DNA from: a virus
DNA: 23,636 nt
IMG/VR virus record: IMGVR_UViG_3300033153_011099
Coordinates: 1 to 23,636 of that record
Reading direction: 5' to 3' (one strand)
Below, one piece after another: positions 5,786 through 12,514 of the stretch (positions are counted from its first letter, which is position 1; every line of letters starts with the position of its first letter). The position numbers and the translations under genes were made by a program. The notes under the pieces were generated by a model. The model was not told the origin of the DNA. It saw nothing but the letters and a program-made list of their open reading frames with translations, and searched no databases.

Positions 5786-8349
5786 TCAATCACCTCTGGC
5801 TCAGGATATAAATTCCTATTTCCTTTTCTATCAAACATTAATCTTTTTTTCATTAATTCAACATAATCTGGTTTAATTTCAATACCTATGGAATCCCTAT
5901 GTAAATCTCTTGCAACTTCTAAAGTTGTTCCGCTTCCTGCGAATATGTCCATAATAACTGCATCTTCTTTTGTTGTCTTAATTGGCGTTTCTACTAATTC
6001 TTTTGGGAAAACAGCAAAGTGTGCTCCCTTATATCCTTTTGTTGTAATGTCCCAAAAATCTCCTGGATTACTTCCTAAAGGATTATTCACAATCGCATTT
6101 GGTTTTAATTCTGTATAAGTAATTTGTTTATCATAATTATCAGGAAATTTCAACATGGTTTTCATAGTAATCCAATCTTCTTTTGAGGGATAAGCAAATC
6201 CACTATCATCTTTCCTAATCCAATGCCTCCATTTATGTTCTCCAAACTCTTCATCTAAAGTATCTTCAAATCCATTAGTCCATTCTTTTAAAAATTCTGT
6301 GATTTCTTCTTGTGTTGGAAGATTTGGTCTAACTTCAATTAATTCTTCTTCATCTCTATTCATTCCTTGTCTCCATTGCCAAGATTCAATCATATCTCCT
6401 GGAGTTTTTCCTTTTGGATGTCCTAAATGATTCTGAACATAATCTTTTAAAAACTTTAATTCAGATTTTGATAATTCAATTTCTTTTTCTAATATCTTTA
6501 AAGCATCTCTATATGATTTACAATTTTTAATTGTTTCATTCCAATTTTGTTGGGCTATAGATTTTCCCTTATAATTTGATTTTCCTCTAATTCCTTTTTT
6601 AATTTCAAATAATCTTTCTATTAATTCTTGTTCTCTTCCTGTTTGAATTATGTCTCCTGGATTTTTGCCTTTTGGATTACAACCCCTATCCATAACATCT
6701 TTTTGTACTCCTTTAACATTTGCTCTCTTATAATTATCTGTCCAAGTTACCCCATATTTCTTTATTGCATTAATTTTTCTATCTCTTCTTTCTAAACTTT
6801 CGGTTTTATGTGGAACTCTAACAACATCTAAATCAAAAAAATATTTTTTATTTTTACTAAAGAAAAAAAGATATTCCCAAGAACATTTAAATCTATCTTT
6901 TACGCTAGTTGGCATACAGTTATGAATTAAAGTACCAGAATTTGTTGAAAACAAATGTGGTTTTTTTTCTAGAACAATATCATAATAAACACAATTATTA
7001 TCATCCTTTTCTATTGAAATTATTTCATATTGTGATTTACTATTAAAATGATTTGATTTTTTAAATCTAATTTCTCCCATATATGATGGATATTCTTTAT
7101 TTTCTATTTTTGAAGTAGTTTTTTTTAAATATATTTTATAATTCAATCTTGCACATATGGTTCTTAAATCATTCGCCAAAAAATCATTTCTTGTAAATGA
7201 TAGTCTAAATCTATTGTTTGATTTATCAAAATGCCCATCCCCTGAGAGATAACCCTTTAAAATATTCTTTAAAAATTCATTGTTCCTTTGCCAAGATTTT
7301 GTTGTTAAATGTTTTGTTTTAGCATTTTTTCCAGAAATATAAGAATCTATTATCCCTTTTAACACCTTAATATAAATATTTAAAGACATACAATTTCCAT
7401 CTCTTTTAAAAGATAAACATCTTTCATCATATTTCCCTGCGAAAATTTTTAATTTTTTATATCTCTCTGTTTCTTTTATATGAGAACAAAACTGCAAACA
7501 TTTTTCATTATCTCCTTTTGAACCTTCTGCTAAATATAAACCAATTAACCACCCTATATCATCAGGTATTAGCTCTACATCTTTTTTATTATCTGGCAAG
7601 GTACAACTTTCTAAAATCATTCCTTTTTTCAATTCATTAGTATGTAATAACCTATTTTGTTCCATAGTAATCTTAAATTTGTGATTTAGTGTTGCTCTTA
7701 TCTCTTCCCCACTTCTTAGATTTATTTTTAAAACATCATGGGGGTTATTGTTTTTAATCCATTTTTCTACTTGATTCCACTTTTCACCATCCCATAATTT
7801 AACTGTTTTAGGATTTAATCTTACTAAATCTTTTAATGTCTGTGGAAATATCCCCCTCTGTGTTTTAGCATATAAAACAGTATCATAACTTAAACAATTT
7901 CTTTTATACCAAATTATTTTGTTTCTTAATATCCATCCCCGATTAATCATTTCTAAAACAAATCTTTCAGGGATACAAATTAAACATTTTTCTCTATATT
8001 TTCCTTTTAATTTTCCTTGAGGTCTTCCTTCTTTTATTTGTGGGATAGCTCCTTCTTTTAAAACTCCGCTCCCTTTTGGATGAATGCTTCCACCAATATG
8101 CCCTCTTGCATAAGTATCCCCAATATTAACCCAACAAGTTCCATCATCTTTTAAAACTCTTTTTACTTCATCAAAAATATCGCAGAGTTTTTTTATATAT
8201 AAATCAAAAGTCTTCTCTAAACCAATCTGTCCATCAATGTCATAATTTCTTAATCCCCAATATGGTGGAGAAGTTATTTGCATATCTACACTTTTATCTG
8301 GCATTTGTTTTAATGCCTTCATTACATCCATATTATAGATTTTAATCAT
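5782..8349 (-). CDS. DNA methyltransferase (SPPY type, probably N4-cytosine) interrupted by an intein
   Basis: 855 aa from ATG 8349, chosen because GGAG lies 7 bases upstream; a TTG at 8355 gives two more residues. Motif IV is TSPPYW (SPPY at 27-30) and the AdoMet motif DIFAGSGTT is near the C-terminus (801-809), the order of beta-class N4/N6 methyltransferases; SPPY favours N4-methylcytosine. An intein (Cys152-Asn477) splits the conserved WYKRN/CMPTSVKDR segment; without it the enzyme is 529 aa. The central region has three copies of a G/NxPxGxNPGD motif (about 557-566, 643-652, 755-764) separated by helical inserts that probably read the target. No restriction enzyme is evident beside it; likely role is self-protection or epigenetic control. 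The start overlaps the uL29-like gene by 8 bases. Confidence 0.92.
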   Translation of the reverse strand: MIKIYNMDVMKALKQMPDKSVDMQITSPPYWGLRNYDIDGQIGLEKTFDLYIKKLCDIFDEVKRVLKDDGTCWVNIGDTYARGHIGGSIHPKGSGVLKEGAIPQIKEGRPQGKLKGKYREKCLICIPERFVLEMINRGWILRNKIIWYKRNCLSYDTVLYAKTQRGIFPQTLKDLVRLNPKTVKLWDGEKWNQVEKWIKNNNPHDVLKINLRSGEEIRATLNHKFKITMEQNRLLHTNELKKGMILESCTLPDNKKDVELIPDDIGWLIGLYLAEGSKGDNEKCLQFCSHIKETERYKKLKIFAGKYDERCLSFKRDGNCMSLNIYIKVLKGIIDSYISGKNAKTKHLTTKSWQRNNEFLKNILKGYLSGDGHFDKSNNRFRLSFTRNDFLANDLRTICARLNYKIYLKKTTSKIENKEYPSYMGEIRFKKSNHFNSKSQYEIISIEKDDNNCVYYDIVLEKKPHLFSTNSGTLIHNCMPTSVKDRFKCSWEYLFFFSKNKKYFFDLDVVRVPHKTESLERRDRKINAIKKYGVTWTDNYKRANVKGVQKDVMDRGCNPKGKNPGDIIQTGREQELIERLFEIKKGIRGKSNYKGKSIAQQNWNETIKNCKSYRDALKILEKEIELSKSELKFLKDYVQNHLGHPKGKTPGDMIESWQWRQGMNRDEEELIEVRPNLPTQEEITEFLKEWTNGFEDTLDEEFGEHKWRHWIRKDDSGFAYPSKEDWITMKTMLKFPDNYDKQITYTELKPNAIVNNPLGSNPGDFWDITTKGYKGAHFAVFPKELVETPIKTTKEDAVIMDIFAGSGTTLEVARDLHRDSIGIEIKPDYVELMKKRLMFDRKGNRNLYPEPEVIE
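6919..7896 (-). other. Intein with LAGLIDADG homing endonuclease inside the methyltransferase
   Basis: 326 aa. It starts at Cys (CLSYDTVLYAK), has a block-B TLNHKF (Thr and His at the expected spacing), and ends HLFSTNSGTLIHN followed by Cys as the +1 extein residue, so all splicing residues are present: Cys1, block-B His, penultimate His, terminal Asn, Cys+1. Two endonuclease motifs are visible, IGWLIGLYLAEGS and LKGYLSGDGHFD, with an acidic residue in each. The intein is therefore predicted to splice and to be capable of homing. Junction codons checked: TGT at 7894-7896, AAC at 6919-6921. Confidence 0.93.
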
Positions 8350-8575
8350 TTTCAATCTCCTTCTCTCTCAAAATAGTGTTTATTTTAGCAATATATATCT
8401 TTAAATTTCTTGTCAAAGAAGTTTTTTGCCCAGTCTTTCCTCCTAATTTTTTAGAATATTTATCCTTAGAATCCACTGCCATAGGAGACATAGATTTAAC
8501 TAATTCAAGTTCTATTTCTTTTTTCATCTTAAGTAATTCTTCAACTTTTAATTTCCGTAGGTCTGATGCTTTCAT
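8342..8575 (-). CDS. Ribosomal protein uL29-like protein
   Basis: 77 aa. The N-terminal helix KASDLRKLKVEELLKMKKEI followed by ELELVKS, and the C-terminal helix TRNLKIYIAKINTILREKE, both match the two-helix hairpin of uL29 (consensus: basic-x-x-LR-x-(S)-xEEL...ELxxEL, then RxxIARIxTIxxEK). The linker KKLGGKTGQKTS is basic and Gly-rich as in archaeal uL29. Length is normal for the family. It sits between two DNA methyltransferase genes, with an ATGA overlap upstream and an 8-base overlap downstream, not in a ribosomal protein operon. It may join the host 50S subunit or have taken on a new role. A chance two-helix lookalike is the main alternative. Confidence 0.6.
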   Translation of the reverse strand: MKASDLRKLKVEELLKMKKEIELELVKSMSPMAVDSKDKYSKKLGGKTGQKTSLTRNLKIYIAKINTILREKEIEND

Positions 8576-8961
8576 GTTAATTTGGTTTGTGTCTTTTTAT
8601 TTAATATCACCAACATACTTGGAAAGTTTGCAGGAGTTCCTTTATCATTATTTACATTAGGATTTCTGAATCTTAATCTTTTATGAACAAATAAAATGTG
8701 TGCATTAGATTCAACTAATTTAAAATACCATTTTGTTGAAGTATCAACCCTCAATAATAATGCAATTGTTTTTCCTTTTTTATTTTCTTCAATAGCTTTC
8801 TCAACCCATTTAAGAGGAGAACTATAAGGAGGATTAACATAAGTTTTATCTTTCCACTCCATACTTAAACCATCTTTTGAAGGATTAGGATCTAAGGGAC
8901 ATGGGTCAAACCATTCTCCAAATATTTCTTTAATCCAGTTAGGTGTTATCCAATTATCCAT
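8572..8961 (-). CDS. Phage-type DNA N6-adenine methyltransferase
   Basis: 129 aa, short for the family (usually about 150-170). It has the expected order: TPNWIKEIFGEWFDPCPLDP (6-25), WKDKTYVNPPYS with catalytic NPPY at 43-46, KWVEKA helix, LLLRVDTSTKWYFKLV (68-83), LRFRNP and a final PSMLVIL strand. All catalytic-side motifs are present, so activity on adenine is likely, in contrast to the degenerate copy at 5288-5785. It follows the 38-aa zinc-finger gene by 8 bases and overlaps the uL29-like gene by ATGA. Probable role is modification of the element's DNA. Confidence 0.87.
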   Translation of the reverse strand: MDNWITPNWIKEIFGEWFDPCPLDPNPSKDGLSMEWKDKTYVNPPYSSPLKWVEKAIEENKKGKTIALLLRVDTSTKWYFKLVESNAHILFVHKRLRFRNPNVNNDKGTPANFPSMLVILNKKTQTKLT

Positions 8962-8969
8962 TTTATTTC

Positions 8970-9086
8970 TTAAATTTTTTCTTTCCCATTTTCATCACCT
9001 TTTTCACAATAACATTCATCCATTTCTTCAGCAGTATCATGAAATGTCCCACATTTCTCACATCTGTACATTCCAGGTTCTTCCAT
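8970..9086 (-). CDS. Small zinc-finger protein
   Basis: 38 aa, MEEPGMYRCEKCGTFHDTAE then an acidic/basic tail. CxxC at 9-12 and CYC at 25-27 could hold one zinc ion. Translated by hand; it starts one base after the TAG of the 232-aa gene and stops 8 bases before the adenine methyltransferase ATG, exactly filling the gap. GGAGGGG lies about 14 bases upstream, inside the preceding gene. Function unknown; short zinc ribbons like this commonly contact nucleic acid or protein. Confidence 0.6.
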   Translation of the reverse strand: MEEPGMYRCEKCGTFHDTAEEMDECYCEKGDENGKEKI

Positions 9087-9087
9087 C

Positions 9088-9786
9088 CTAATCTTCCCCT
9101 CCAAAACACTCAAAAAATAATGAAATCAAGTCTTCCATCTTTCTCCGATTTTTATTTACAATTTCTTTTATGTCCATTTCCTTCCAATGACTTCCCCATT
9201 CATTACCATCCCCATACGATTCCAATAATCCCCTTAATTTATCAACAGGAAATTTATTCAAATAACTACCTAATTTATTCTGCAACTCATTTTCAAGAAC
9301 ATAAAGATTGCCTTTAAAATAATTAAAACAAGTCATAAATAATTCAGCTAAAACAATATTTTCTTTTCCAGATTTATTTTTATCTTTCTTTAAATTCTCC
9401 ATATCATCGTCTTCAATTATATCCTTATCTTCAAATGCTTTCTTTATCTCTTCCTTTTCTTCATTACTAAATTTAATAAACCATTTATACTTCTTCTCTC
9501 TACCACAATTCTTACAAACATATTTAATAAGCCCTTTTGAACGATTATCTATTTCAATTCCTTTATTTGCATCTTCAACAATTCCCCTAACATAAGACTT
9601 ACAATCTTTTCCATGTTTTCTACAAACAAATTCAAATTCCTTGCAATTACATTCAGCTTGTTCTTTAGTCAAAACTTTTTCTTTATTCCAAACTATATGA
9701 CAGTTCCCGCAATAAAAATCATCTGGATGAACATCACTCCAGACAAGTTCTCTTTTACATCTTGGGCAGTATTTTTTATTTTGCAT
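9088..9786 (-). CDS. Zinc-ribbon protein of unknown function
   Basis: 232 aa. The first 100 residues hold three possible zinc sites: CPRC (7-10) with CGNC (26-29), a classic ribbon; CNC (46-48) with Cys55 and Cys62; and CKNC at 91-94, perhaps pairing with the second group. The remainder (about 105-232) is acidic and helical, ending FFECFGGED. GAGGT lies 10 bases before the ATG. It overlaps the upstream 50-aa gene by 11 bases. The ribbons suggest nucleic-acid binding or a transcription-factor-like role; no named family recognised. Confidence 0.7.
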   Translation of the reverse strand: MQNKKYCPRCKRELVWSDVHPDDFYCGNCHIVWNKEKVLTKEQAECNCKEFEFVCRKHGKDCKSYVRGIVEDANKGIEIDNRSKGLIKYVCKNCGREKKYKWFIKFSNEEKEEIKKAFEDKDIIEDDDMENLKKDKNKSGKENIVLAELFMTCFNYFKGNLYVLENELQNKLGSYLNKFPVDKLRGLLESYGDGNEWGSHWKEMDIKEIVNKNRRKMEDLISLFFECFGGED

Positions 9787-9928
9787 CTTTCATAACCTCT
9801 TTTATTTCATAACTAAAAATAGATTTACAATCAGGGCAATAATGAAGATTATTAACATTAATCAATTTTTCATCTTTTCTAATATACATTGGATATGCCT
9901 TCCCACCACATTTACATTTTAATACCAT
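9776..9928 (-). CDS. Small zinc-ribbon protein, first gene of the left-arm operon
   Basis: 50 aa: CKC at 5-7 and CPDC at 31-34 form a likely single zinc ribbon, separated by a basic stretch. Translated by hand from ATG 9928 to TAA 9776-9778. The TATA box at 9955-9962 lies 26 bases upstream, so the transcript starts almost at the ATG and the message is leaderless or nearly so. It overlaps the next gene by 11 bases. As first gene of the operon it may be an early regulator. Confidence 0.65.
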   Translation of the reverse strand: MVLKCKCGGKAYPMYIRKDEKLINVNNLHYCPDCKSIFSYEIKEVMKDAK

Positions 9929-9954
9929 TTGATACAATTAATACAAATAGATAC

Positions 9955-9962
9955 TATTTAAA
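9955..9962 (-). promoter_or_regulatory. TATA box, left-arm operon
   Basis: TTTAAATA on the minus strand, 26 bases before the ATG at 9928: standard archaeal spacing for a start site at or just before the start codon. Drives the operon running to about 4917. Confidence 0.6.
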
Positions 9963-9994
9963 CATTTCGGTATGATGGAATAAGAAAAGAATAA

Positions 9995-10003
9995 TTTTAA
10001 ATA
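9995..10003 (+). promoter_or_regulatory. TATA box, right-arm membrane protein
   Basis: TTTTAAATA, 21 bases before the ATG at 10025, again implying a leaderless transcript. Forms a compact divergent promoter pair with the box at 9955-9962. Confidence 0.6.
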
Positions 10004-10024
10004 ATCTCCTTACCTAAACAAAAC

Positions 10025-10669
10025 ATGGCAGTCGGAATATTGAAATTATTAACCCCATTTCGTGTGGGCGGAACTATGCTTTTGAAGTTTATAATTCGGC
10101 ATTATTACATTTTTATTTTATTAATAGTTTTACTTCCAGTAATATTTAGTTCAATTAACATAGCAGTAAAGACAAATAATCCTTCTTACCCATTTTTACA
10201 ATTAGGGATTCACATGACAAACGCAGATAAAGTAATTTATGATGATGTCCAAATATTAAAAGAAAATCCAGCAGAATTAATTGGAGTAGAAAAACCAGAA
10301 ATGGGAATCTGGAGACATATTGTTTATTATTGGAAATTATTCTGGAATGTGATATTTAAGGAATTGGGGCTGATTTGGCTTATAACTTTCCCATTCGTAA
10401 TCTTCTATAAAATATTCAGAATAAGGGGAAGTAAAGGATTTCAATCTTCAAAAGCATCAGATTTTACAAAAGCAATAATTTGGGGTTTGTTATTTATATT
10501 TTTTATAAATTTAATTCTGGCGATTCATGGATTGGCAACAGATTCAATAGAATACACATTTCCAGAAGAAACAGGAATTTATCAAAAAACTTGGTTAATC
10601 ATATTAACAACTTTACCATTTCACGGATTAGTTAGTTTAGGAATTTATTTGGTTGGTTTGTTTACTTAG
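10025..10669 (+). CDS. Four-helix integral membrane protein
   Basis: 214 aa, not recognised. Hydrophobic helices at about 27-45, 108-130, 148-170 and 189-213; residues 46-107 form a hydrophilic loop after the first helix. The start fits the leaderless promoter; a later ATG at residue 18 is possible. It begins the plus-strand arm and ends 5 bases before the stop of the convergent gene at 10675-11016. It could be an envelope protein or a membrane factor acting on the host. Confidence 0.7.
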   Translation: MAVGILKLLTPFRVGGTMLLKFIIRHYYIFILLIVLLPVIFSSINIAVKTNNPSYPFLQLGIHMTNADKVIYDDVQILKENPAELIGVEKPEMGIWRHIVYYWKLFWNVIFKELGLIWLITFPFVIFYKIFRIRGSKGFQSSKASDFTKAIIWGLLFIFFINLILAIHGLATDSIEYTFPEETGIYQKTWLIILTTLPFHGLVSLGIYLVGLFT

Positions 10670-10674
10670 TAACT

Positions 10675-11016
10675 TCACATAACCAACCTTCCCCGATTAA
10701 TAAATTTTTTAGATTTAGAATATAATGGATTTTTTTTAGCATACCTAACCAAATTTCCTGCATGAATAATATATTCATCTACAAAAATATTATTTCTTGT
10801 TCCCCTTTTGCCTTTTCCAACAAAAATAAATACTTCTTCAACGATTAGTTTTTTAAACCATAAATTAAAATCTTTATTATTTTCAGGAGCATCTACAAGT
10901 CTTTCAAAGTCTTTTTTACAAGCATGTCTTGGAGAAACCTTTAATTCAGTTAAATCTTTAACATAAGGACTATCATATAAAAGGAGAATCCATTTCATCT
11001 CTTTTTCTATTTTCAT
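10675..11016 (-). CDS. Possible winged-helix regulator
   Basis: 113 aa, the only minus-strand gene in the right arm. Residues about 8-60 look helical; then VEEVFIFVGKGKRGTRNNIFVDEYII reads as two strands around a basic Gly-rich turn, like a winged-helix wing, followed by a basic C-terminal helix. It is transcribed divergently from the probable major surface protein at 11186 and convergently with the 10025 gene. That orientation and its own leaderless promoter suggest a regulator of the neighbouring strong promoter. The fold call is by eye and uncertain. Confidence 0.5.
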   Translation of the reverse strand: MKIEKEMKWILLLYDSPYVKDLTELKVSPRHACKKDFERLVDAPENNKDFNLWFKKLIVEEVFIFVGKGKRGTRNNIFVDEYIIHAGNLVRYAKKNPLYSKSKKFINRGRLVM

Positions 11017-11038
11017 ATATAATATAAGGTTTGATAGT

Positions 11039-11046
11039 TTTTATAA
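11039..11046 (-). promoter_or_regulatory. TATA box for the minus-strand regulator candidate
   Basis: TTATAAAA on the minus strand, 22 bases before the ATG at 11016; leaderless spacing. Confidence 0.5.
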
Positions 11047-11113
11047 TTTTCTATGATTAGTTTTTTTACTATATTGATTTAAATACTTAAAATACATAAG
11101 GTTTTTATAGTAA

Positions 11114-11138
11114 TTTTAAATATGCCCTACGCTTAGGG
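11114..11138 (+). promoter_or_regulatory. Strong promoter with hairpin operator upstream of surface protein
   Basis: TTTTAAATA at 11114-11122 is followed directly by CCCTA (11125-11129), loop CGCT, TAGGG (11134-11138). The inverted repeat lies between TATA and the predicted start near 11144, a normal repressor position in archaea. The leader of about 40 bases ends in GAGGT (11171-11175), a proper Shine-Dalgarno, unlike the leaderless genes around. Confidence 0.5.
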
Positions 11139-11185
11139 TGGGAACTTAGCATTATGAGTTCGTTTGAAATGAGGTATTAAAAATA

Positions 11186-12214
11186 ATGAAAAATAAACGT
11201 GGACAAGCGGTTGCATGGGTTTTCGTTGCAGTAATTGTATTAGCTTTGATTGGTGGTGGAATTTACTATTTTACAAAAGCTCCATCTCAAGCTGTAATTC
11301 AACAGACTGCTCAAGAAGTTGCAGAAGCTACAAAGACTGGAGATGTTGCAAGTATAGGTGTTTATGTTAGAGATATTTCTAACAATGATGTAAATACTAA
11401 AATTGCTGTTGCAACATATTGCCAAGATAGTAAAGGAGGTTTCATAATTGATGGAACAAGCTCTTCTACTAGTGCAGAGATTACAGGAAAGACAACAATT
11501 GGAGAAGATATTGAATGTTGGGCATTTAACTCAACATACCAAACTTTAAATTCTGTTACATTTAAAGTAGAAAGCGAAGTTGAACATATTGTAATTGATA
11601 GTTATCAAGTGCCTACACAGGCTAATGTAGATATAGATTATTATGATGATACTTTGACTGTTGCTGATGCTGGAATAAGTAATTTGTCAGTTGCTTCTGA
11701 AGGTTCTGACTCATTCTCAAAATTGAGATTGAAGAATAATGTTTCAGACACTATATTACCTCTTGGTGGTTTATATCTTGATGTTATAGAAGATAGTAAT
11801 ATTACTGCTATAGAAATGGCTGGAAGTGCAACTTTGTCAGGTTTCTCAGACACAATTGCTAATGATGCTCATTCTTCAACTAATATTGTTGATAGTACAT
11901 TGAGTACTGCTGTATCTGCTAGGAAATCTAGGTGGGATTATGTTTTTGAATTAGATGATGATTCTTCACAATCTGGTAATCAAGTTCTTCTTTTAGAAGA
12001 AAACGATTATTTAGAGACAGGAAGTATAACTGTTTCATCTGATGTAGGATGTTCTGCTGGAAGTACTGGCTCTAGGATAATTAACTATGTCTTTACTAAA
12101 GGATATTTTAGGGAAACTAAGAATTCTGGAGTAGCATACGGACATGAGACAGATGCAACAACTGCTACAGTTATTTCAACTGATTTAACAGGTCCAACAG
12201 TATATTGCGGTTAA
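11186..12214 (+). CDS. Anchored extracellular protein, candidate major surface or virion protein
   Basis: 342 aa. MKNKRGQ is followed by one hydrophobic helix (about 8-29): a class III-like signal or N-terminal anchor with possible cleavage after Gly6. The rest is rich in Ser, Thr, Asp and Gly with alternating beta-type hydrophobic patterns, few Lys, and Cys at 79, 111, 289 and 341 that may pair. Codon choice (GCT, TCT, GAT, GTT) is less A-biased than in neighbours, and the gene has its own promoter, operator and strong ribosome site, all hallmarks of an abundant product. Coat, pilin or spike are all possible; no named family recognised. Its anchor closely resembles that of the protein starting at 23403. 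Confidence 0.65.
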   Translation: MKNKRGQAVAWVFVAVIVLALIGGGIYYFTKAPSQAVIQQTAQEVAEATKTGDVASIGVYVRDISNNDVNTKIAVATYCQDSKGGFIIDGTSSSTSAEITGKTTIGEDIECWAFNSTYQTLNSVTFKVESEVEHIVIDSYQVPTQANVDIDYYDDTLTVADAGISNLSVASEGSDSFSKLRLKNNVSDTILPLGGLYLDVIEDSNITAIEMAGSATLSGFSDTIANDAHSSTNIVDSTLSTAVSARKSRWDYVFELDDDSSQSGNQVLLLEENDYLETGSITVSSDVGCSAGSTGSRIINYVFTKGYFRETKNSGVAYGHETDATTATVISTDLTGPTVYCG

Positions 12215-12257
12215 TTCCAAGTAACAACATAATATTAAAACTGAGAATATCGGTCAA

Positions 12258-12428
12258 ATGAAAGACAAAAGATTAAGGCGAAGATGTAATTCTTGTAAAA
12301 AAAGAGTAAACTTAAAAATAGTCAGAAGAGGAAAAAATCTATTTCTAAAATGCCCTAATTGTTTAGCCGAAGCAAGATATTTTAATCAAAAAAATTACGA
12401 AAAAAGAAAGAGTGAGTTGTTGCATTAA
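12258..12428 (+). CDS. Small zinc-ribbon protein, last residues altered by transposon insertion
   Basis: 56 aa as it stands, with CNSC (10-13) and CPNC (32-35) and a very basic composition; probably a nucleic-acid-binding zinc ribbon. The transposon enters after base 12412, so the final codons (SELLH, stop) come from its terminal repeat. Removing the transposon and one target copy joins AGAAAGAG to AAAGGTTTAA, giving an original ending RKV and stop, 54 aa. The zinc-binding body is untouched, so the protein should remain functional. Confidence 0.65.
   Translation: MKDKRLRRRCNSCKKRVNLKIVRRGKNLFLKCPNCLAEARYFNQKNYEKRKSELLH
12405..12412. repeat. Target-site duplication, left copy
   Basis: AGAAAGAG directly before the left inverted repeat; identical to 14836-14843. 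Eight bases is the size made by IS6-family transposases. Confidence 0.85.
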
Positions 12429-12437
12429 GTGGACTTA
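12413..12437 (+). repeat. Left terminal inverted repeat
   Basis: 25 bases beginning TGAGTTGTTG and ending GGACTTA, identical to the reverse complement of 14811-14835. Contains TAAGTGGACTTA, itself a near-palindrome. Confidence 0.92.
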
Positions 12438-12454
12438 TGAGTAAATCTTATTAA

Positions 12455-12514
12455 AGTATTATATACTACTCTATCACCACAATATTTATAAAGGTTAAAG
12501 TATTATATAATACT
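12455..12514 (+). promoter_or_regulatory. Transposase promoter flanked by two operators
   Basis: TATA box TTTATAAA at 12485-12492, 22 bases before the ATG (leaderless). A perfect 16-bp palindrome AGTATTATATAATACT occupies 12499-12514, abutting the ATG, and AGTATTATATACTACT (15 of 16 identical) occupies 12455-12470. Each is preceded by TTAA. The two sites, 44 bases apart, bracket the TATA box, and the operon encodes a ribbon-helix-helix protein that could bind them and repress its own transcription. Confidence 0.6.

Noticed and set aside
4917-8355. Reading the nuclease plus methyltransferases as a restriction-modification system
   Set aside because: The nuclease resembles resolvases more than restriction enzymes, and one of the methyltransferases next to it is degenerate. 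Gene order alone is not enough.
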